The notes under the pieces: generated by a model
The model's input: the letters and a program-made list of their open reading frames with translations, nothing else
The model's database searches: none
What the model was told of the DNA's origin: nothing
NCBI RefSeq assembly: GCF_000732605.1
Contig: NZ_JPME01000029.1
Coordinates: 26,645 to 90,644, forward strand
Direction of reading: 5' to 3'
Source: Lacrimispora celerecrescens
Lineage (GTDB): Bacteria > Bacillota > Clostridia > Lachnospirales > Lachnospiraceae
Length of the DNA: 64,000 nucleotides
Translations under genes and position numbers: made by a program
Part shown: positions 1 through 8,614 of the stretch, in pieces
How positions within the stretch are numbered: the first letter of the stretch is position 1
Layout: the number at the start of each line of letters is the position of its first letter

Positions 1-1572
1 TCCGGAAAACGGATTATGCTGGGGATTTCCAACCCGGATGAGATAAGGACGGCAAAAAGCCCGTCAGGGGATTGCCTGGCATTTGTGGTAAACCGGGATC
101 TATGGACTTTTGACCAGAGCCGTGAGCATGCGGTTAAGGTGTTCTCCTTCCGAAGCGGCGAAGACGATGGACTTCGCAGCGGTTATAATCAGCATGATAT
201 TAAGATATTGTCGACCAAAGATAATGGTGATGTGGACTTCCTGGTATATGGGTATATGAACCGGGGGATTCATGAGGGAAGCTTAGGGATCGCAATGTAT
301 CAGTACAGCAGTCAGGACAATGCCACCACGGAGCGCTTTTTCACTCCGGTGACCCTGTCCTTTGGGATGCTTAAGGAAGACATTGACCAGCTGGCTCATG
401 TTGGAGCCAATGGGATGCTTTATCTGATGGCGGACCGGGCGGTTTACGGTATTGATTTAAACAGCAATGAATATATGGTTCTGGCTGATTCACTCGTTGA
501 GGGTGGATATGCGGTCAGCAGCGGGTCCAGCCGTTTTGCATGGCAGGAGGGCAGTGACCTTTATGGAGCCGGAGTGGTTCATCTCATGGATTTAGATACC
601 GGGGTGAAGAGAGAAATAACAGGCGGTGAAGATAATATTTACAGGCCCCTTGGATTTGTGGGGGATGATTTCATTTACGGAATTGCCCGGAAGGGCGACG
701 TTTGGGTGCAAAACGGAAGAACAAAGGATGCTCCCATGTATCGGATCGAGATTATGGATCAAAGCGGAAAAATCGTAAAGGAATATGAGCATGAGAATGT
801 TTATATCGCAGACGTGTCCGTGGATGACAGCCGGATCCATCTGACCCAGGTGTCAAAATCCGGAGATCAGTCTTATGCGGCTTTTAAGCAGGATACCATT
901 GTCTGCAACCAGGAGCTTGCAGACGGAGAGATGGAAGGCATTGGCTGGTATGCCTCAGAGGACAGGAGAAAGCTGTACTTTGTCCAGCTGGATAAAGATG
1001 CGGCAAGCCGGGATGTAAAGATTGCAGTCCCCAAAAAGGTGGCCTATGAAACCACAGAAGTAGTGGAGTTAAAGGGGAATGTCAGAAACCAGGAAAACCG
1101 GTTTTATGCCTATGGGGGAGGCCATTATCTCGGAGGCAGCCACAGCTTTACGGATGCCCTTGCCCTTGCTTATGATAAAATGGGAGTTGTGACCGATAAG
1201 AATCAGGAAATTATATGGAGCAGAGTGAATCGTCCGCCGGTCCGCAATATGAAGGATCCCATGAAAACAGGGGCAGCCTTTGTGCGGAATTTAGAAGGGT
1301 TTACTGACAACAGCTTCTATGGGGATGGAGTTTTTATGCTGGATGCCAGGGGCTGCACCTTAAGTCAGGTATTATATTTCATCGGCCATGGTTGTCCGGT
1401 GGCAGCCTATACTCTTCAGGGAGGCTATGTACTCCTTTCCGGCTATGATTCCTATAATGTGACGGTCTATAATCCGGTATCTGGAGAGAGTCAGAAAATG
1501 GGCTTAAATGATGCCTCTGCATACTTTGCCGGCCAGGGAAATGACTTTGTCTGCGGAGTATTTACGGAATAG
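1..1572 (+). CDS. Uncharacterised protein, 3' part; beta-propeller-like body with C39-peptidase-like C terminus
   Basis: The frame is open from base 1 and the first in-frame ATG (16) has no ribosome binding site, so this is the 3' end of a longer gene that starts outside the window. About 520 residues are visible. The first two thirds are strand-rich with repeated short Tyr/Asp blocks, resembling a beta-propeller. The last 80 residues (GCPVAAY, then GGYVLLSGYD and VYNPVSG) resemble the end of a C39-like papain-fold domain. In that family a His normally opens the strand before the GYD turn; here the position reads Gly/Tyr, so peptidase activity is doubtful. No signal peptide can be judged because the N terminus is missing. 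It is followed by murA with its own promoter. Function unknown; a surface or envelope role is only a guess from architecture. Confidence 0.6.
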   Translation, partial: SGKRIMLGISNPDEIRTAKSPSGDCLAFVVNRDLWTFDQSREHAVKVFSFRSGEDDGLRSGYNQHDIKILSTKDNGDVDFLVYGYMNRGIHEGSLGIAMYQYSSQDNATTERFFTPVTLSFGMLKEDIDQLAHVGANGMLYLMADRAVYGIDLNSNEYMVLADSLVEGGYAVSSGSSRFAWQEGSDLYGAGVVHLMDLDTGVKREITGGEDNIYRPLGFVGDDFIYGIARKGDVWVQNGRTKDAPMYRIEIMDQSGKIVKEYEHENVYIADVSVDDSRIHLTQVSKSGDQSYAAFKQDTIVCNQELADGEMEGIGWYASEDRRKLYFVQLDKDAASRDVKIAVPKKVAYETTEVVELKGNVRNQENRFYAYGGGHYLGGSHSFTDALALAYDKMGVVTDKNQEIIWSRVNRPPVRNMKDPMKTGAAFVRNLEGFTDNSFYGDGVFMLDARGCTLSQVLYFIGHGCPVAAYTLQGGYVLLSGYDSYNVTVYNPVSGESQKMGLNDASAYFAGQGNDFVCGVFTE

Positions 1573-1585
1573 AAAATGCGTTCTC

Positions 1586-1613
1586 TTTACAAATTCATAA
1601 GATATGTTATAAT
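1586..1613 (+). promoter_or_regulatory. Sigma-A promoter for murA
   Basis: TTTACA (1586-1591), a 16-bp spacer and TATAAT (1608-1613) lie about 66 bases before the murA start, just after the stop of the preceding gene. Confidence 0.65.
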
Positions 1614-1679
1614 CATTAAAGGCTAATGGATGAAATTTAAGAAATTTGTAATAGATAACAAGATAATCAGAGGTGTGAA

Positions 1680-2972
1680 ATGGAGCAGTATATAATGAAG
1701 GGCGGAAATCCCCTGGTCGGTGAAGTGACCATTGGCGGAGCAAAAAATGCCGCTTTAGGAATTCTGGCAGCAGCGATCATGACAGACGAGGATGTTCTGA
1801 TCGATAACCTACCTGATGTCAGAGATATAAATGTGTTGCTGGAGGCTATAGAAGAGATCGGTGCTAAGGTAGAGCGGATTGACAGGCATACGGTACGCAT
1901 CAATGGAAAGACCATCCGGGAAGTTTCGGTAGATGATGATTATATCCGTAAGATCAGGGCTTCTTATTATTTTATAGGAGCTATGCTTGGTAAATATAAA
2001 AGCGCACAGGTCCCACTTCCGGGAGGCTGCAACATCGGAAGCAGGCCCATTGACCAGCACCTAAAGGGTTTTCGCGCTCTTGGAGCCGATGTGAGGATTG
2101 AACGTGGGGCAGTAATCGCCCATGCCATAGATTTAGTGGCGAGCCATATCTATCTGGATGTGGTTAGCGTTGGAGCTACCATCAACGTTATGATGGCGGC
2201 AACCCTTGCAGAGGGACAAACGATACTGGAAAACGTGGCAAAAGAGCCTCATGTGGTTGACGTGGCAAACTTTTTAAACAGTATGGGCGCCAATATTAAG
2301 GGAGCCGGTACGGACACCATCCGTATCCGCGGGGTGAGAAAACTCCATGGGACTGAATATTCCATCATTCCGGATCAGATTGAAGCAGGTACTTTTATGT
2401 GTGCTGCTGCCATTACCCGTGGAGATGTTATGGTAAAAAATGTCATACCAAAGCACTTGGAGGCCATTTCTGCAAAGCTTTTGGAGATGGGATGCGAGGT
2501 CGTGGAGTTCGATGATGCTGTCCGTGTAGTAGGGAAATCCTATCAGAAACATACCGACATCAAGACACTTCCCTATCCGGGATTTCCAACTGATATGCAA
2601 CCTCAGATGACCGTGACCCTGGCCCTTGCAAAAGGCACCAGTGTGGTCACAGAGAGTATTTTTGAAAACCGTTTCCGCTATGTGGATGAACTTTCCCGCA
2701 TGGGAGCAAATGTAAAAGTAGAAGGAAATGTAGCCGTTATAGACGGTGTAGATGGCTTTACCGGGGCGTTTGTCAACGCTCCTGATCTCCGTGCAGGTGC
2801 GGCGCTGGTGATTGCCGGACTAGCTGCGGATGGATATACGGTTGTGGATGAGATTGGATATATCCAGAGAGGCTATGAATGCTTTGAAGAAAAGCTTCAG
2901 GGACTTGGCGCCATGATCGAAAAGGTAGATTCTGAGCATGAAGTAAAGAAATTTAAATTAAAAGTAGGCTAG
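1680..2972 (+). CDS. murA: UDP-N-acetylglucosamine 1-carboxyvinyltransferase (MurA)
   Basis: It transfers enolpyruvate from phosphoenolpyruvate to UDP-GlcNAc, the first committed cytoplasmic step of peptidoglycan synthesis. The 430-residue length fits the family. The N terminus has the expected substrate-binding lysine block (GGAKNAAL, about residues 19-26), and the catalytic loop reads LPGGCNIGSRP with the PEP- and fosfomycin-reactive Cys at residue 117. A late DLRAGAALV block is also typical. The start follows an AGAGGTG ribosome binding site. Firmicutes often carry two MurA paralogues; which one this is cannot be decided from the window. The gene appears monocistronic, with its own promoter upstream and a terminator immediately after the stop. 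Confidence 0.96.
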   Translation: MEQYIMKGGNPLVGEVTIGGAKNAALGILAAAIMTDEDVLIDNLPDVRDINVLLEAIEEIGAKVERIDRHTVRINGKTIREVSVDDDYIRKIRASYYFIGAMLGKYKSAQVPLPGGCNIGSRPIDQHLKGFRALGADVRIERGAVIAHAIDLVASHIYLDVVSVGATINVMMAATLAEGQTILENVAKEPHVVDVANFLNSMGANIKGAGTDTIRIRGVRKLHGTEYSIIPDQIEAGTFMCAAAITRGDVMVKNVIPKHLEAISAKLLEMGCEVVEFDDAVRVVGKSYQKHTDIKTLPYPGFPTDMQPQMTVTLALAKGTSVVTESIFENRFRYVDELSRMGANVKVEGNVAVIDGVDGFTGAFVNAPDLRAGAALVIAGLAADGYTVVDEIGYIQRGYECFEEKLQGLGAMIEKVDSEHEVKKFKLKVG

Positions 2973-2994
2973 GCGGGGATAATTCCCGCCTTTT
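2972..2994 (+). terminator. Intrinsic terminator of murA
   Basis: GGCGGGGA, a short loop and TTCCCGCC form a strong stem followed by TTTT. It begins at the murA stop codon. Confidence 0.85.
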
Positions 2995-3014
2995 CCTATC
3001 GTCTGAAAGCAGAT

Positions 3015-3923
3015 CTATTGATTCTCCATGCCTTTTTCCGAGAGAGACCGTATGGAGGTGGCATATTCCGACGGAGTCATCCCGGTCAGCTGTTTGAACT
3101 GTCTGGAAAAATAGTGGACAGAGGTGTATCCTAAACGGTCCGCAATTTCGGTAAAGTTCAATTGGTTGCTGCGGATCAGCTGCTTGGCTGCGTCGATTTT
3201 CATGCTTGTAAAGAAATCGATGACCCCGCAGCCATATGCCTTATGAAATATTTTCTGTAACTGTGACCGCCCGGTTAAATTATCCCGGCAGATGGTTTCA
3301 ATGGTTAAGTGCTCCCCGATGTGTTCCTCCATATAGCGGATAATGCGGTTGTGGGCATCCCCGTGCATGGGACTTGCTGTTACGCGTCCGGTGGAAATCT
3401 GCTTTGGATTCGAAAAGTATCTGCGGTAAAGATGGATGATCAGCTCTTCCAAATAATTCCCGATCAACTGCTCCGCCCCAAAAGACAGGGCAGGCTGTCT
3501 TCGGACCAGCTCCTCCTGGTATGGGTCGTCAAGCCTTCCTGAAAATGCATTCCGCGCCTCAATGATGATTTGCGCCAGCAGCGCCATCTCTGTCTCCTGT
3601 ACGGAAAGGACTTCTCCCTCAAAGGCTTTCATAAAGGGAGAGCTGCACTCAAAGCTTACCACCACCAGATTGGGGGCAATGGTTCCGTTGGTAAGGATAT
3701 TGTGAAACTCCCCTGGCTTGTGGAAGATGATGTTTCCGCGTTTTAAAGGGATCCGCTTTTCACCGGCCATAACATCGATGACACCCTTATCAACGCAAAC
3801 AAATTCCCAGAAGTCATGGCTTTCTCCTGGAAAGGAAAAATCGCTCATGTATTCGAAATAATGAATGGTTACAATTCTTTTAACAATCGCTGTAGAACGC
3901 AGCTGGGTACTTTTATATGCCAT
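3015..3923 (-). CDS. AraC-family transcriptional regulator
   Basis: A 302-residue regulator. I place the start at the internal ATG (MAYKST), which follows a GGAAGGAGG ribosome binding site at ideal spacing; the longer frame to 4004 has no such site. The N-terminal half is a cupin-like ligand-sensing domain (GESHDFWEFVCVDKG, HKPGEFHNI). The last 100 residues are the double helix-turn-helix of the AraC/XylS family, ending FKQLTGMTPSEY. It is a close paralogue of the regulator at 9671-10579, sharing HYFEYMSDF, the RLDDPYQE/RLDNPYQE segment and the C-terminal block. It is divergent from the nucleotidyltransferase-kinase-epimerase operon at 4092, which it probably controls. The inducer is unknown but is likely the sugar handled by that operon. 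Confidence 0.9.
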   Translation of the reverse strand: MAYKSTQLRSTAIVKRIVTIHYFEYMSDFSFPGESHDFWEFVCVDKGVIDVMAGEKRIPLKRGNIIFHKPGEFHNILTNGTIAPNLVVVSFECSSPFMKAFEGEVLSVQETEMALLAQIIIEARNAFSGRLDDPYQEELVRRQPALSFGAEQLIGNYLEELIIHLYRRYFSNPKQISTGRVTASPMHGDAHNRIIRYMEEHIGEHLTIETICRDNLTGRSQLQKIFHKAYGCGVIDFFTSMKIDAAKQLIRSNQLNFTEIADRLGYTSVHYFSRQFKQLTGMTPSEYATSIRSLSEKGMENQ

Positions 3924-4007
3924 GGAAACCTCCTTCCGGACAGGTATAAATGTAGTTATGGACAGTATACCACATTCCGTGATAAAATGGTGAGAAGAGA
4001 ACAATAA

Positions 4008-4061
4008 TGCAAATTAAATAATAAATAGTGCAAATATCTTTTGGCTCGCATTCATTATACT
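4008..4061 (+). promoter_or_regulatory. AraC-type direct repeat and promoter of the 4092-7200 operon
   Basis: TGCAAAT occurs at 4008-4014 and 4029-4035, in the same orientation and offset by 21 bp (two helical turns), as expected for an AraC-family dimer site. The proximal copy abuts the -35 position of a promoter whose -10 is TATACT (4056-4061). The -35 itself is poor, which fits activator dependence. Confidence 0.55.
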
Positions 4062-4091
4062 GAGGTTAATAGAATTTAGGAGGTAACATCG

Positions 4092-5021
4092 ATGAACAAG
4101 AAACCGGTTCTGGTAATTATGGCAGCAGGTATGGGAAGCCGCTACGGGGGCTTAAAGCAGATTGATCCTGTAGATGCCTATGGAAACAAGATCATTGATT
4201 TTTCTATCTATGATGCGGTATATGCAGGATTTGAAAAAGTTGTCTTTATCATTAAAAAGGGCATTGAAAAAGAATTTAAAGAAAATATCGGGAACCGCAT
4301 GGCGGCTCATGTGCAGGTGGAGTACGTATATCAGGAGCTTGATAAGCTTCCGGAAGGATATGAGATTCCGGAGGGAAGAGTAAAACCCTGGGGAACAGGA
4401 CATGCAATTTTATGCTGCAAGGACGCGGTAGACGGACCTTTTGCGGTTATTAATGCAGATGATTATTATGGCAGAAGCGCCTTTGTTTCCATTTATAACC
4501 AGCTTACTAAGGTTACTGACGGGGAGAAGTACCAGTACACCATGGTCGGCTACCAGCTTTACAACACCTTAACGGAAAACGGCCATGTGGCAAGAGGCGT
4601 ATGCAGTACCGATGAAGCAGGAAAGCTCGTTGACATTCATGAGCGGACCAGAATTGAAAAGCATGGCGACCAGGCAGAATTTACAGAGGATGACGGGAAA
4701 ACCTGGACAGAACTTGGAGATGATACCATCGTATCCATGAATATGTGGGGATTCACAAGCAGCATATTAAAGGAGCTTGAGGAACGGTTTGCTGCATTTT
4801 TAGACAGAGAGCTTCCTGTAAATCCTGTGAAATGTGAATATTTCCTTCCTTTTGTGGTTGATGAGCTGTTAAAGGAAGATAAGGCAGAGGTTTCAGTATT
4901 AAAGAGCGTGGACCGCTGGTACGGAGTCACTTACAAAGAAGACAAAGAGACGGTGGTAAATGCCATCAAAGAACTGAAAGAAGCCGGCCTGTATCCGGAT
5001 AAGCTATGGGAGGTAAAGTAA
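4092..5021 (+). CDS. Sugar-1-phosphate nucleotidyltransferase, probably for hexosamine-1-phosphate
   Basis: A 309-residue NTP-transferase-fold enzyme. The nucleotide-binding signature is at the N terminus (MAAGMGSRYGGLKQIDP), followed by VINADDYYG for the metal-binding Asp region. These enzymes couple a sugar 1-phosphate to an NTP and release pyrophosphate. The start follows TTAGGAGGT. The stop overlaps the start of the hexosamine kinase gene by one base, so the two are translationally coupled. With the kinase and the GalE epimerase downstream, the likely job is forming UDP-HexNAc (or UDP-hexose) from the kinase product. The well-known bifidobacterial lacto-N-biose pathway uses a GalT-type uridylyltransferase at this step, so this would be a variant. 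The sugar is inferred from context, not from residues. Confidence 0.8.
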   Translation: MNKKPVLVIMAAGMGSRYGGLKQIDPVDAYGNKIIDFSIYDAVYAGFEKVVFIIKKGIEKEFKENIGNRMAAHVQVEYVYQELDKLPEGYEIPEGRVKPWGTGHAILCCKDAVDGPFAVINADDYYGRSAFVSIYNQLTKVTDGEKYQYTMVGYQLYNTLTENGHVARGVCSTDEAGKLVDIHERTRIEKHGDQAEFTEDDGKTWTELGDDTIVSMNMWGFTSSILKELEERFAAFLDRELPVNPVKCEYFLPFVVDELLKEDKAEVSVLKSVDRWYGVTYKEDKETVVNAIKELKEAGLYPDKLWEVK

Positions 5022-6133
5022 TGGGAGAAGCACAATGCGGAAAAATCAAAGAGGCCATCGGACTTCTGGCCTTTGAGGGAGAGCCGATTTCATGGAACCG
5101 CTATGGAAGCGGTCATATTAATGATACCTTTCGCCTGATCTGCAAGACAGGAGAAGGAGAAAAACACTACATCATCCAGAGAATCAACCATGAGGTTTTT
5201 AAGGATCCGGTTTCTCTTATGAGAAACATTGCAGGCGTTACTTCCTTTTTACGGGAACGGATCCAGGCCCAGGGCGGAGATCCGGCCAGGGAGACGCTTA
5301 ATATTGTAAAAGCAAAGAATGGCAAGGATTACTGCCAGGACAGTGACGGGAATTATTGGAGAGGCTATCTATTTATTGATGGGGCCACCACCTATGATAA
5401 GGTAAGGCAACCGGAGGATTTCTACCGGAGCGGCAAAGCGTTCGGCCGGTTTAAACGCCTGCTGGCAGAATATCCGGCAGATGAACTGGCGGAGACCATC
5501 CCCAATTTCCACAACACTCCGGTTCGTATGGAAACCTTTAAGGCGGCTGTGAAAGCCGATTCCTGCGGCCGTGCCCATCTGGTAGAGGCTGAAATAAAAT
5601 TTGCCCTTGACCGGGAGAAAGAGGCAGCCATTGCCATGGATATGTTAAAGGAAGGCAGGCTCCCTCTCTGTGTTACCCACAATGATACCAAGCTTAATAA
5701 CATCATGATCGATGATGTAACCGGAGAAGCCCTGTGCGTAATTGATCTGGATACAATTATGCCAGGCCTGTCCATCTTTGATTTTGGCGATTCCATCCGT
5801 TTTGGAGCCAATACGGCAGAAGAGGATGAGCCTGATGTGAGCAAGGTGTCCTTGTCCCTGCCTCTGTTTGAGACCTATACCAGGGGATATTTAGAGGGGT
5901 GCAAGGGAAGTCTGACGACAGAAGAAAAGATGATGCTTCCTATGGGAGCAAAGCTGATGACCTTTGAGTGTGGCGTCCGCTTCTTAACAGATTTCCTTCA
6001 GGGAGATACTTATTTCCATACAAGCAGAGAAAATCACAATTTAGACCGTGCCAGAACCCAGTTCGCTCTTGTAGCTGACATGGAGAAGAAATGGGAAGAA
6101 ATGGCTGAGATTGTCCGCGAGAGTAAAAAATGA
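5021..6133 (+). CDS. N-acetylhexosamine 1-kinase-like (NahK/LnpB-like) aminoglycoside-phosphotransferase-fold kinase
   Basis: A 370-residue APH-fold kinase. The start is the ATG that overlaps the upstream stop (TAATG), with GGGAGGT as ribosome binding site; an earlier ATG at 5006 lies inside that site. The N-terminal block YGSGHINDTFRL is the glycine-rich phosphate loop seen in NahK-type kinases. The Brenner-type catalytic motif is VTHNDTKLNNIM and the metal-binding motif is VIDLDTIMPG. NahK phosphorylates GlcNAc or GalNAc at C1 in the galacto-N-biose / lacto-N-biose pathway of bifidobacteria and some clostridia. The neighbouring nucleotidyltransferase and GalE support that role. A related sugar 1-kinase specificity cannot be excluded. 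Confidence 0.8.
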   Translation: MGEAQCGKIKEAIGLLAFEGEPISWNRYGSGHINDTFRLICKTGEGEKHYIIQRINHEVFKDPVSLMRNIAGVTSFLRERIQAQGGDPARETLNIVKAKNGKDYCQDSDGNYWRGYLFIDGATTYDKVRQPEDFYRSGKAFGRFKRLLAEYPADELAETIPNFHNTPVRMETFKAAVKADSCGRAHLVEAEIKFALDREKEAAIAMDMLKEGRLPLCVTHNDTKLNNIMIDDVTGEALCVIDLDTIMPGLSIFDFGDSIRFGANTAEEDEPDVSKVSLSLPLFETYTRGYLEGCKGSLTTEEKMMLPMGAKLMTFECGVRFLTDFLQGDTYFHTSRENHNLDRARTQFALVADMEKKWEEMAEIVRESKK

Positions 6134-6183
6134 TCCGCTTAAATCATTAGTAAACAAAATATGAATAAGAAAGAGGAGAGAAT

Positions 6184-7200
6184 ATGAGAATATTGGTAAC
6201 CGGAGGCGCCGGATATATCGGCAGCCATACTTGCATTGAACTATTGGAACAAGGCCATGAAGTTATTGTAGTGGATAATCTTTGCAATTCCTCCAGGGTA
6301 TCCCTGGATCGGGTAGAAACCATTACCGGGAAAAAGGTAACCTTCTACGAAGCAGACCTTCTGGACCGGAAGGCATTAGATGAAATATTTGAACATGAAT
6401 CCATCGATGCTGTCATCCACTTTGCCGGGTTAAAGGCTGTGGGAGAGTCCGTTGCCAAACCATTGGAATATTACCACAACAACATCACCGGAACTCTGAT
6501 TCTGTGTGATGTTATGAGGGAGCATAAGGTAAAGAACATCATATTCAGCTCCTCAGCAACCGTATACGGAGATCCGGCTTTTGTGCCGATCACAGAAGAA
6601 TGTCCCAAAGGAGAAATCACCAATCCTTACGGGCAGACGAAGGGCATGCTGGAGCAGATCCTAACAGACCTTCATACCGCTGATCCGGAATGGAATGTGA
6701 TTATTCTTCGTTATTTCAATCCTGTTGGAGCCCATAAGAGCGGTTTAATCGGAGAAGATCCTGCGGGAATCCCCAATAACTTAACACCTTACATTACCCA
6801 GGTTGCAGTAGGCAAACTAAAGGAAGTAGGTGTATTTGGAAATGATTATGACACTCCTGACGGAACCGGAGTCAGAGATTATATCCACGTGGTAGATCTG
6901 GCCCTTGGACATGTAAAAGCCCTTGAAAAGATGGCTTCTTCAGAACCGTTGGTACGTATTTATAATCTGGGAACCGGGCAGGGCTTCAGCGTGCTTCAGA
7001 TGATCGAAGCATTTTCAAAGGCATGCGGAAAAACCATCCCATATTCCATCAAGCCTCGCCGCCCAGGTGATATTGCAGAATGCTATGCAGATGCAGCTCT
7101 GGCTAAAAAAGAGCTTGGCTGGGAAGCAGAACGCGGAATTGACGAGATGTGCGAAGACTCCTGGAGATGGCAGTCAGGGAATCCGAACGGATACAAGTAA
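6184..7200 (+). CDS. galE: UDP-glucose 4-epimerase (GalE)
   Basis: A 338-residue extended short-chain dehydrogenase. The NAD-binding motif [10 protein letters not shown] is at residues 6-15, the catalytic Ser/Thr region is SSSATVYG, and the YxxxK pair is Tyr149/Lys153 (NPYGQTK). It interconverts UDP-glucose and UDP-galactose, and in many lineages UDP-GlcNAc and UDP-GalNAc. It is the last gene of the nucleotidyltransferase-kinase-epimerase cassette, which suggests it acts on the UDP-HexNAc made upstream. The start follows AAAGAGGAGAG. The residue that gates GlcNAc acceptance was not mapped. Confidence 0.93.
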   Translation: MRILVTGGAGYIGSHTCIELLEQGHEVIVVDNLCNSSRVSLDRVETITGKKVTFYEADLLDRKALDEIFEHESIDAVIHFAGLKAVGESVAKPLEYYHNNITGTLILCDVMREHKVKNIIFSSSATVYGDPAFVPITEECPKGEITNPYGQTKGMLEQILTDLHTADPEWNVIILRYFNPVGAHKSGLIGEDPAGIPNNLTPYITQVAVGKLKEVGVFGNDYDTPDGTGVRDYIHVVDLALGHVKALEKMASSEPLVRIYNLGTGQGFSVLQMIEAFSKACGKTIPYSIKPRRPGDIAECYADAALAKKELGWEAERGIDEMCEDSWRWQSGNPNGYK

Positions 7201-7231
7201 AGTCTTTAGGGCTTGCGCCCTGCATGATGCA

Positions 7232-7275
7232 CCGGCTGGTTTGACCGATGGCCAGCCGGGAGCAGATGCTCTTTT
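7232..7275 (+). terminator. Tandem hairpins after galE, weak terminator
   Basis: CCGGCTGG/CCAGCCGG (7232-7259) forms a strong stem without a T-run. It is followed at once by GAGC/GCTC and TTTT (7260-7275). Together they may end or attenuate the galE transcript before the acylphosphatase gene. Confidence 0.45.
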
Positions 7276-7300
7276 GAGGTAAAGAGAACCAGATAAAAAC

Positions 7301-7564
7301 ATGCGGTTTCATATTATTTTTTCGGGAAGAGTACAACGCGTTGGTTTTCGCCTGGAAATCGAGCAGCTGGCATTAAGATTAAAATTAACCGGATGGATAA
7401 AGAATCTTGAGGACGGAAATGTAGAGATGGAGATTCAGGGAATGAAAAATAAAATAGACTTCTTGTTGGAGTTTATGAATTCTCTGAGACGTATCAAAAT
7501 TAACCATATGCAAAAAGATATAAGATCTGTTTTAAACCAGGAACAGGAGTTTAAAATAATTTAA
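7301..7564 (+). CDS. Acylphosphatase
   Basis: An 87-residue protein of normal acylphosphatase length that hydrolyses carboxyl-phosphate bonds of small acyl phosphates. The phosphate-binding loop reads GRVQRVGFR with the catalytic Arg at residue 17, and the catalytic Asn is in TGWIKNLEDG (Asn35). The usual loop is GxVQGVGFR; here the central Gly is Arg13, which is unusual. The ribosome binding site is weak and distant (GAGGTAAAGAGA). It stands alone between galE and a terminator. It may be cotranscribed with galE by read-through. Confidence 0.85.
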   Translation: MRFHIIFSGRVQRVGFRLEIEQLALRLKLTGWIKNLEDGNVEMEIQGMKNKIDFLLEFMNSLRRIKINHMQKDIRSVLNQEQEFKII

Positions 7565-7614
7565 TTAGGTGGCTATGCACAATCATGACAATTAAAACTG
7601 ATAATTTCCGTTGT

Positions 7615-7664
7615 TAAAGTATCTATCCCTAGGATTTCATTCCATGGACGGATACTTTTTTCTT
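7615..7664 (+). terminator. Terminator after the acylphosphatase gene
   Basis: AAAGTATC...GGATACTTT forms the stem and is followed by a long T-rich tract (TTTTTTCTTTTA). Confidence 0.65.
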
Positions 7665-7749
7665 TTATTCGGCTTTCAATTATCAAAGGATTAATTCAAT
7701 ACGACACCAAGTATTGAGCTTATTGTTAATGATTATGAAAGGAGCAAAA

Positions 7750-8568
7750 ATGCAAGTTATTGAAAAATTCATTGCATCAAAGTATGGTGATGATGCTTTG
7801 TGTGAGGACGGGTTATTTATCAATGATAAATTTATTGCGGTAATGGATGGAGTCACAGCAAAGGGAGATATTTTATGGAATAATAAGACCAGCGGATTTC
7901 ATGCCAAGGAAACTTTATTGCATGCAATGGAACAATTAAATGGAAGTGAAAGCGCGGTTCAGACATTCGAGTATTTAAATGCTCAGCTTCATAAACAATA
8001 CAATGGAAACGATGATTTTTTCCTTAACAATACAACGGAGAGAATACGGTCTACCATTGTGATTTACAGCCGCAGATACAAACAGATTTGGTGCTTTGGA
8101 GATTGCCAATTCAGCATTAACGGTCAGGTGTTTCAAGAAGAAATGGAAATCGATCTACTGCTGGCTGAAGTAAGATCAGTATATCTCCAATCAGAGATTA
8201 TCAGAGGAAAGTCAGTAGAAGAACTATGTATTTCAGACCCGTCTCATGACATTATTTTTCCTGTCATAAAGAATCAGCTGTACTTTTCCAACTGTGAGAA
8301 AGGCGGCAAGTACGGATTTAACGTATTAGATGGTTTTTGTAATGATTTCTCAAAGTTAATCATCCATGACGTGGAAGAGGGAGATACGGTCATATTAGCA
8401 TCTGACGGATACCCCAAACTGGAACCATCATTATATAAAAGTGAGCTGTATTTAATGGAACTTAAGAAAAATGATCCGTTGTGCATCGAAAATTATAAAG
8501 CCGGATCTGGCTTTACAAACGGAAAGACCTCCCTCGATGACAGGACATACATAAAATTTGTGGTGTAA
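7750..8568 (+). CDS. PP2C-like Ser/Thr protein phosphatase
   Basis: A 272-residue protein. The start is the ATG preceded by GAAAGGAG (MQVIEKF); the upstream TTG at 7714 has no site. Four PP2C-type blocks are visible in order: FIAVMDGVTAKGD (metal-binding Asp-Gly), IWCFGDCQF, VILASDGYP and a C-terminal DDRTYIKF in place of the usual Asp-Asn pair. It is shorter and more diverged than housekeeping PrpC/Stp phosphatases and has no adjacent kinase gene. It probably dephosphorylates a protein in the cytoplasm, but the partner is unknown. It is flanked by terminators on both sides, so it is likely a single-gene unit. Confidence 0.7.
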   Translation: MQVIEKFIASKYGDDALCEDGLFINDKFIAVMDGVTAKGDILWNNKTSGFHAKETLLHAMEQLNGSESAVQTFEYLNAQLHKQYNGNDDFFLNNTTERIRSTIVIYSRRYKQIWCFGDCQFSINGQVFQEEMEIDLLLAEVRSVYLQSEIIRGKSVEELCISDPSHDIIFPVIKNQLYFSNCEKGGKYGFNVLDGFCNDFSKLIIHDVEEGDTVILASDGYPKLEPSLYKSELYLMELKKNDPLCIENYKAGSGFTNGKTSLDDRTYIKFVV

Positions 8569-8573
8569 AGAAA

Positions 8574-8612
8574 AAGCAAAGACTTCATCAGGTTTCGTTG
8601 AAGTCTTTGCTT
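8574..8612. terminator. Bidirectional terminator between the PP2C-like gene and metF
   Basis: AAGCAAAGACTTCA and TGAAGTCTTTGCTT form a perfect 14-bp stem with A-rich and T-rich flanks. It serves both convergent genes. Confidence 0.88.
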
Positions 8613-8614
8613 TA

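Noticed and set aside
3924..4004. N-terminal extension of the AraC regulator starting at 4004
   Set aside because: No ribosome binding site precedes it. The internal ATG at 3923 has a perfect AGGAGG, and the resulting length equals that of its paralogue.
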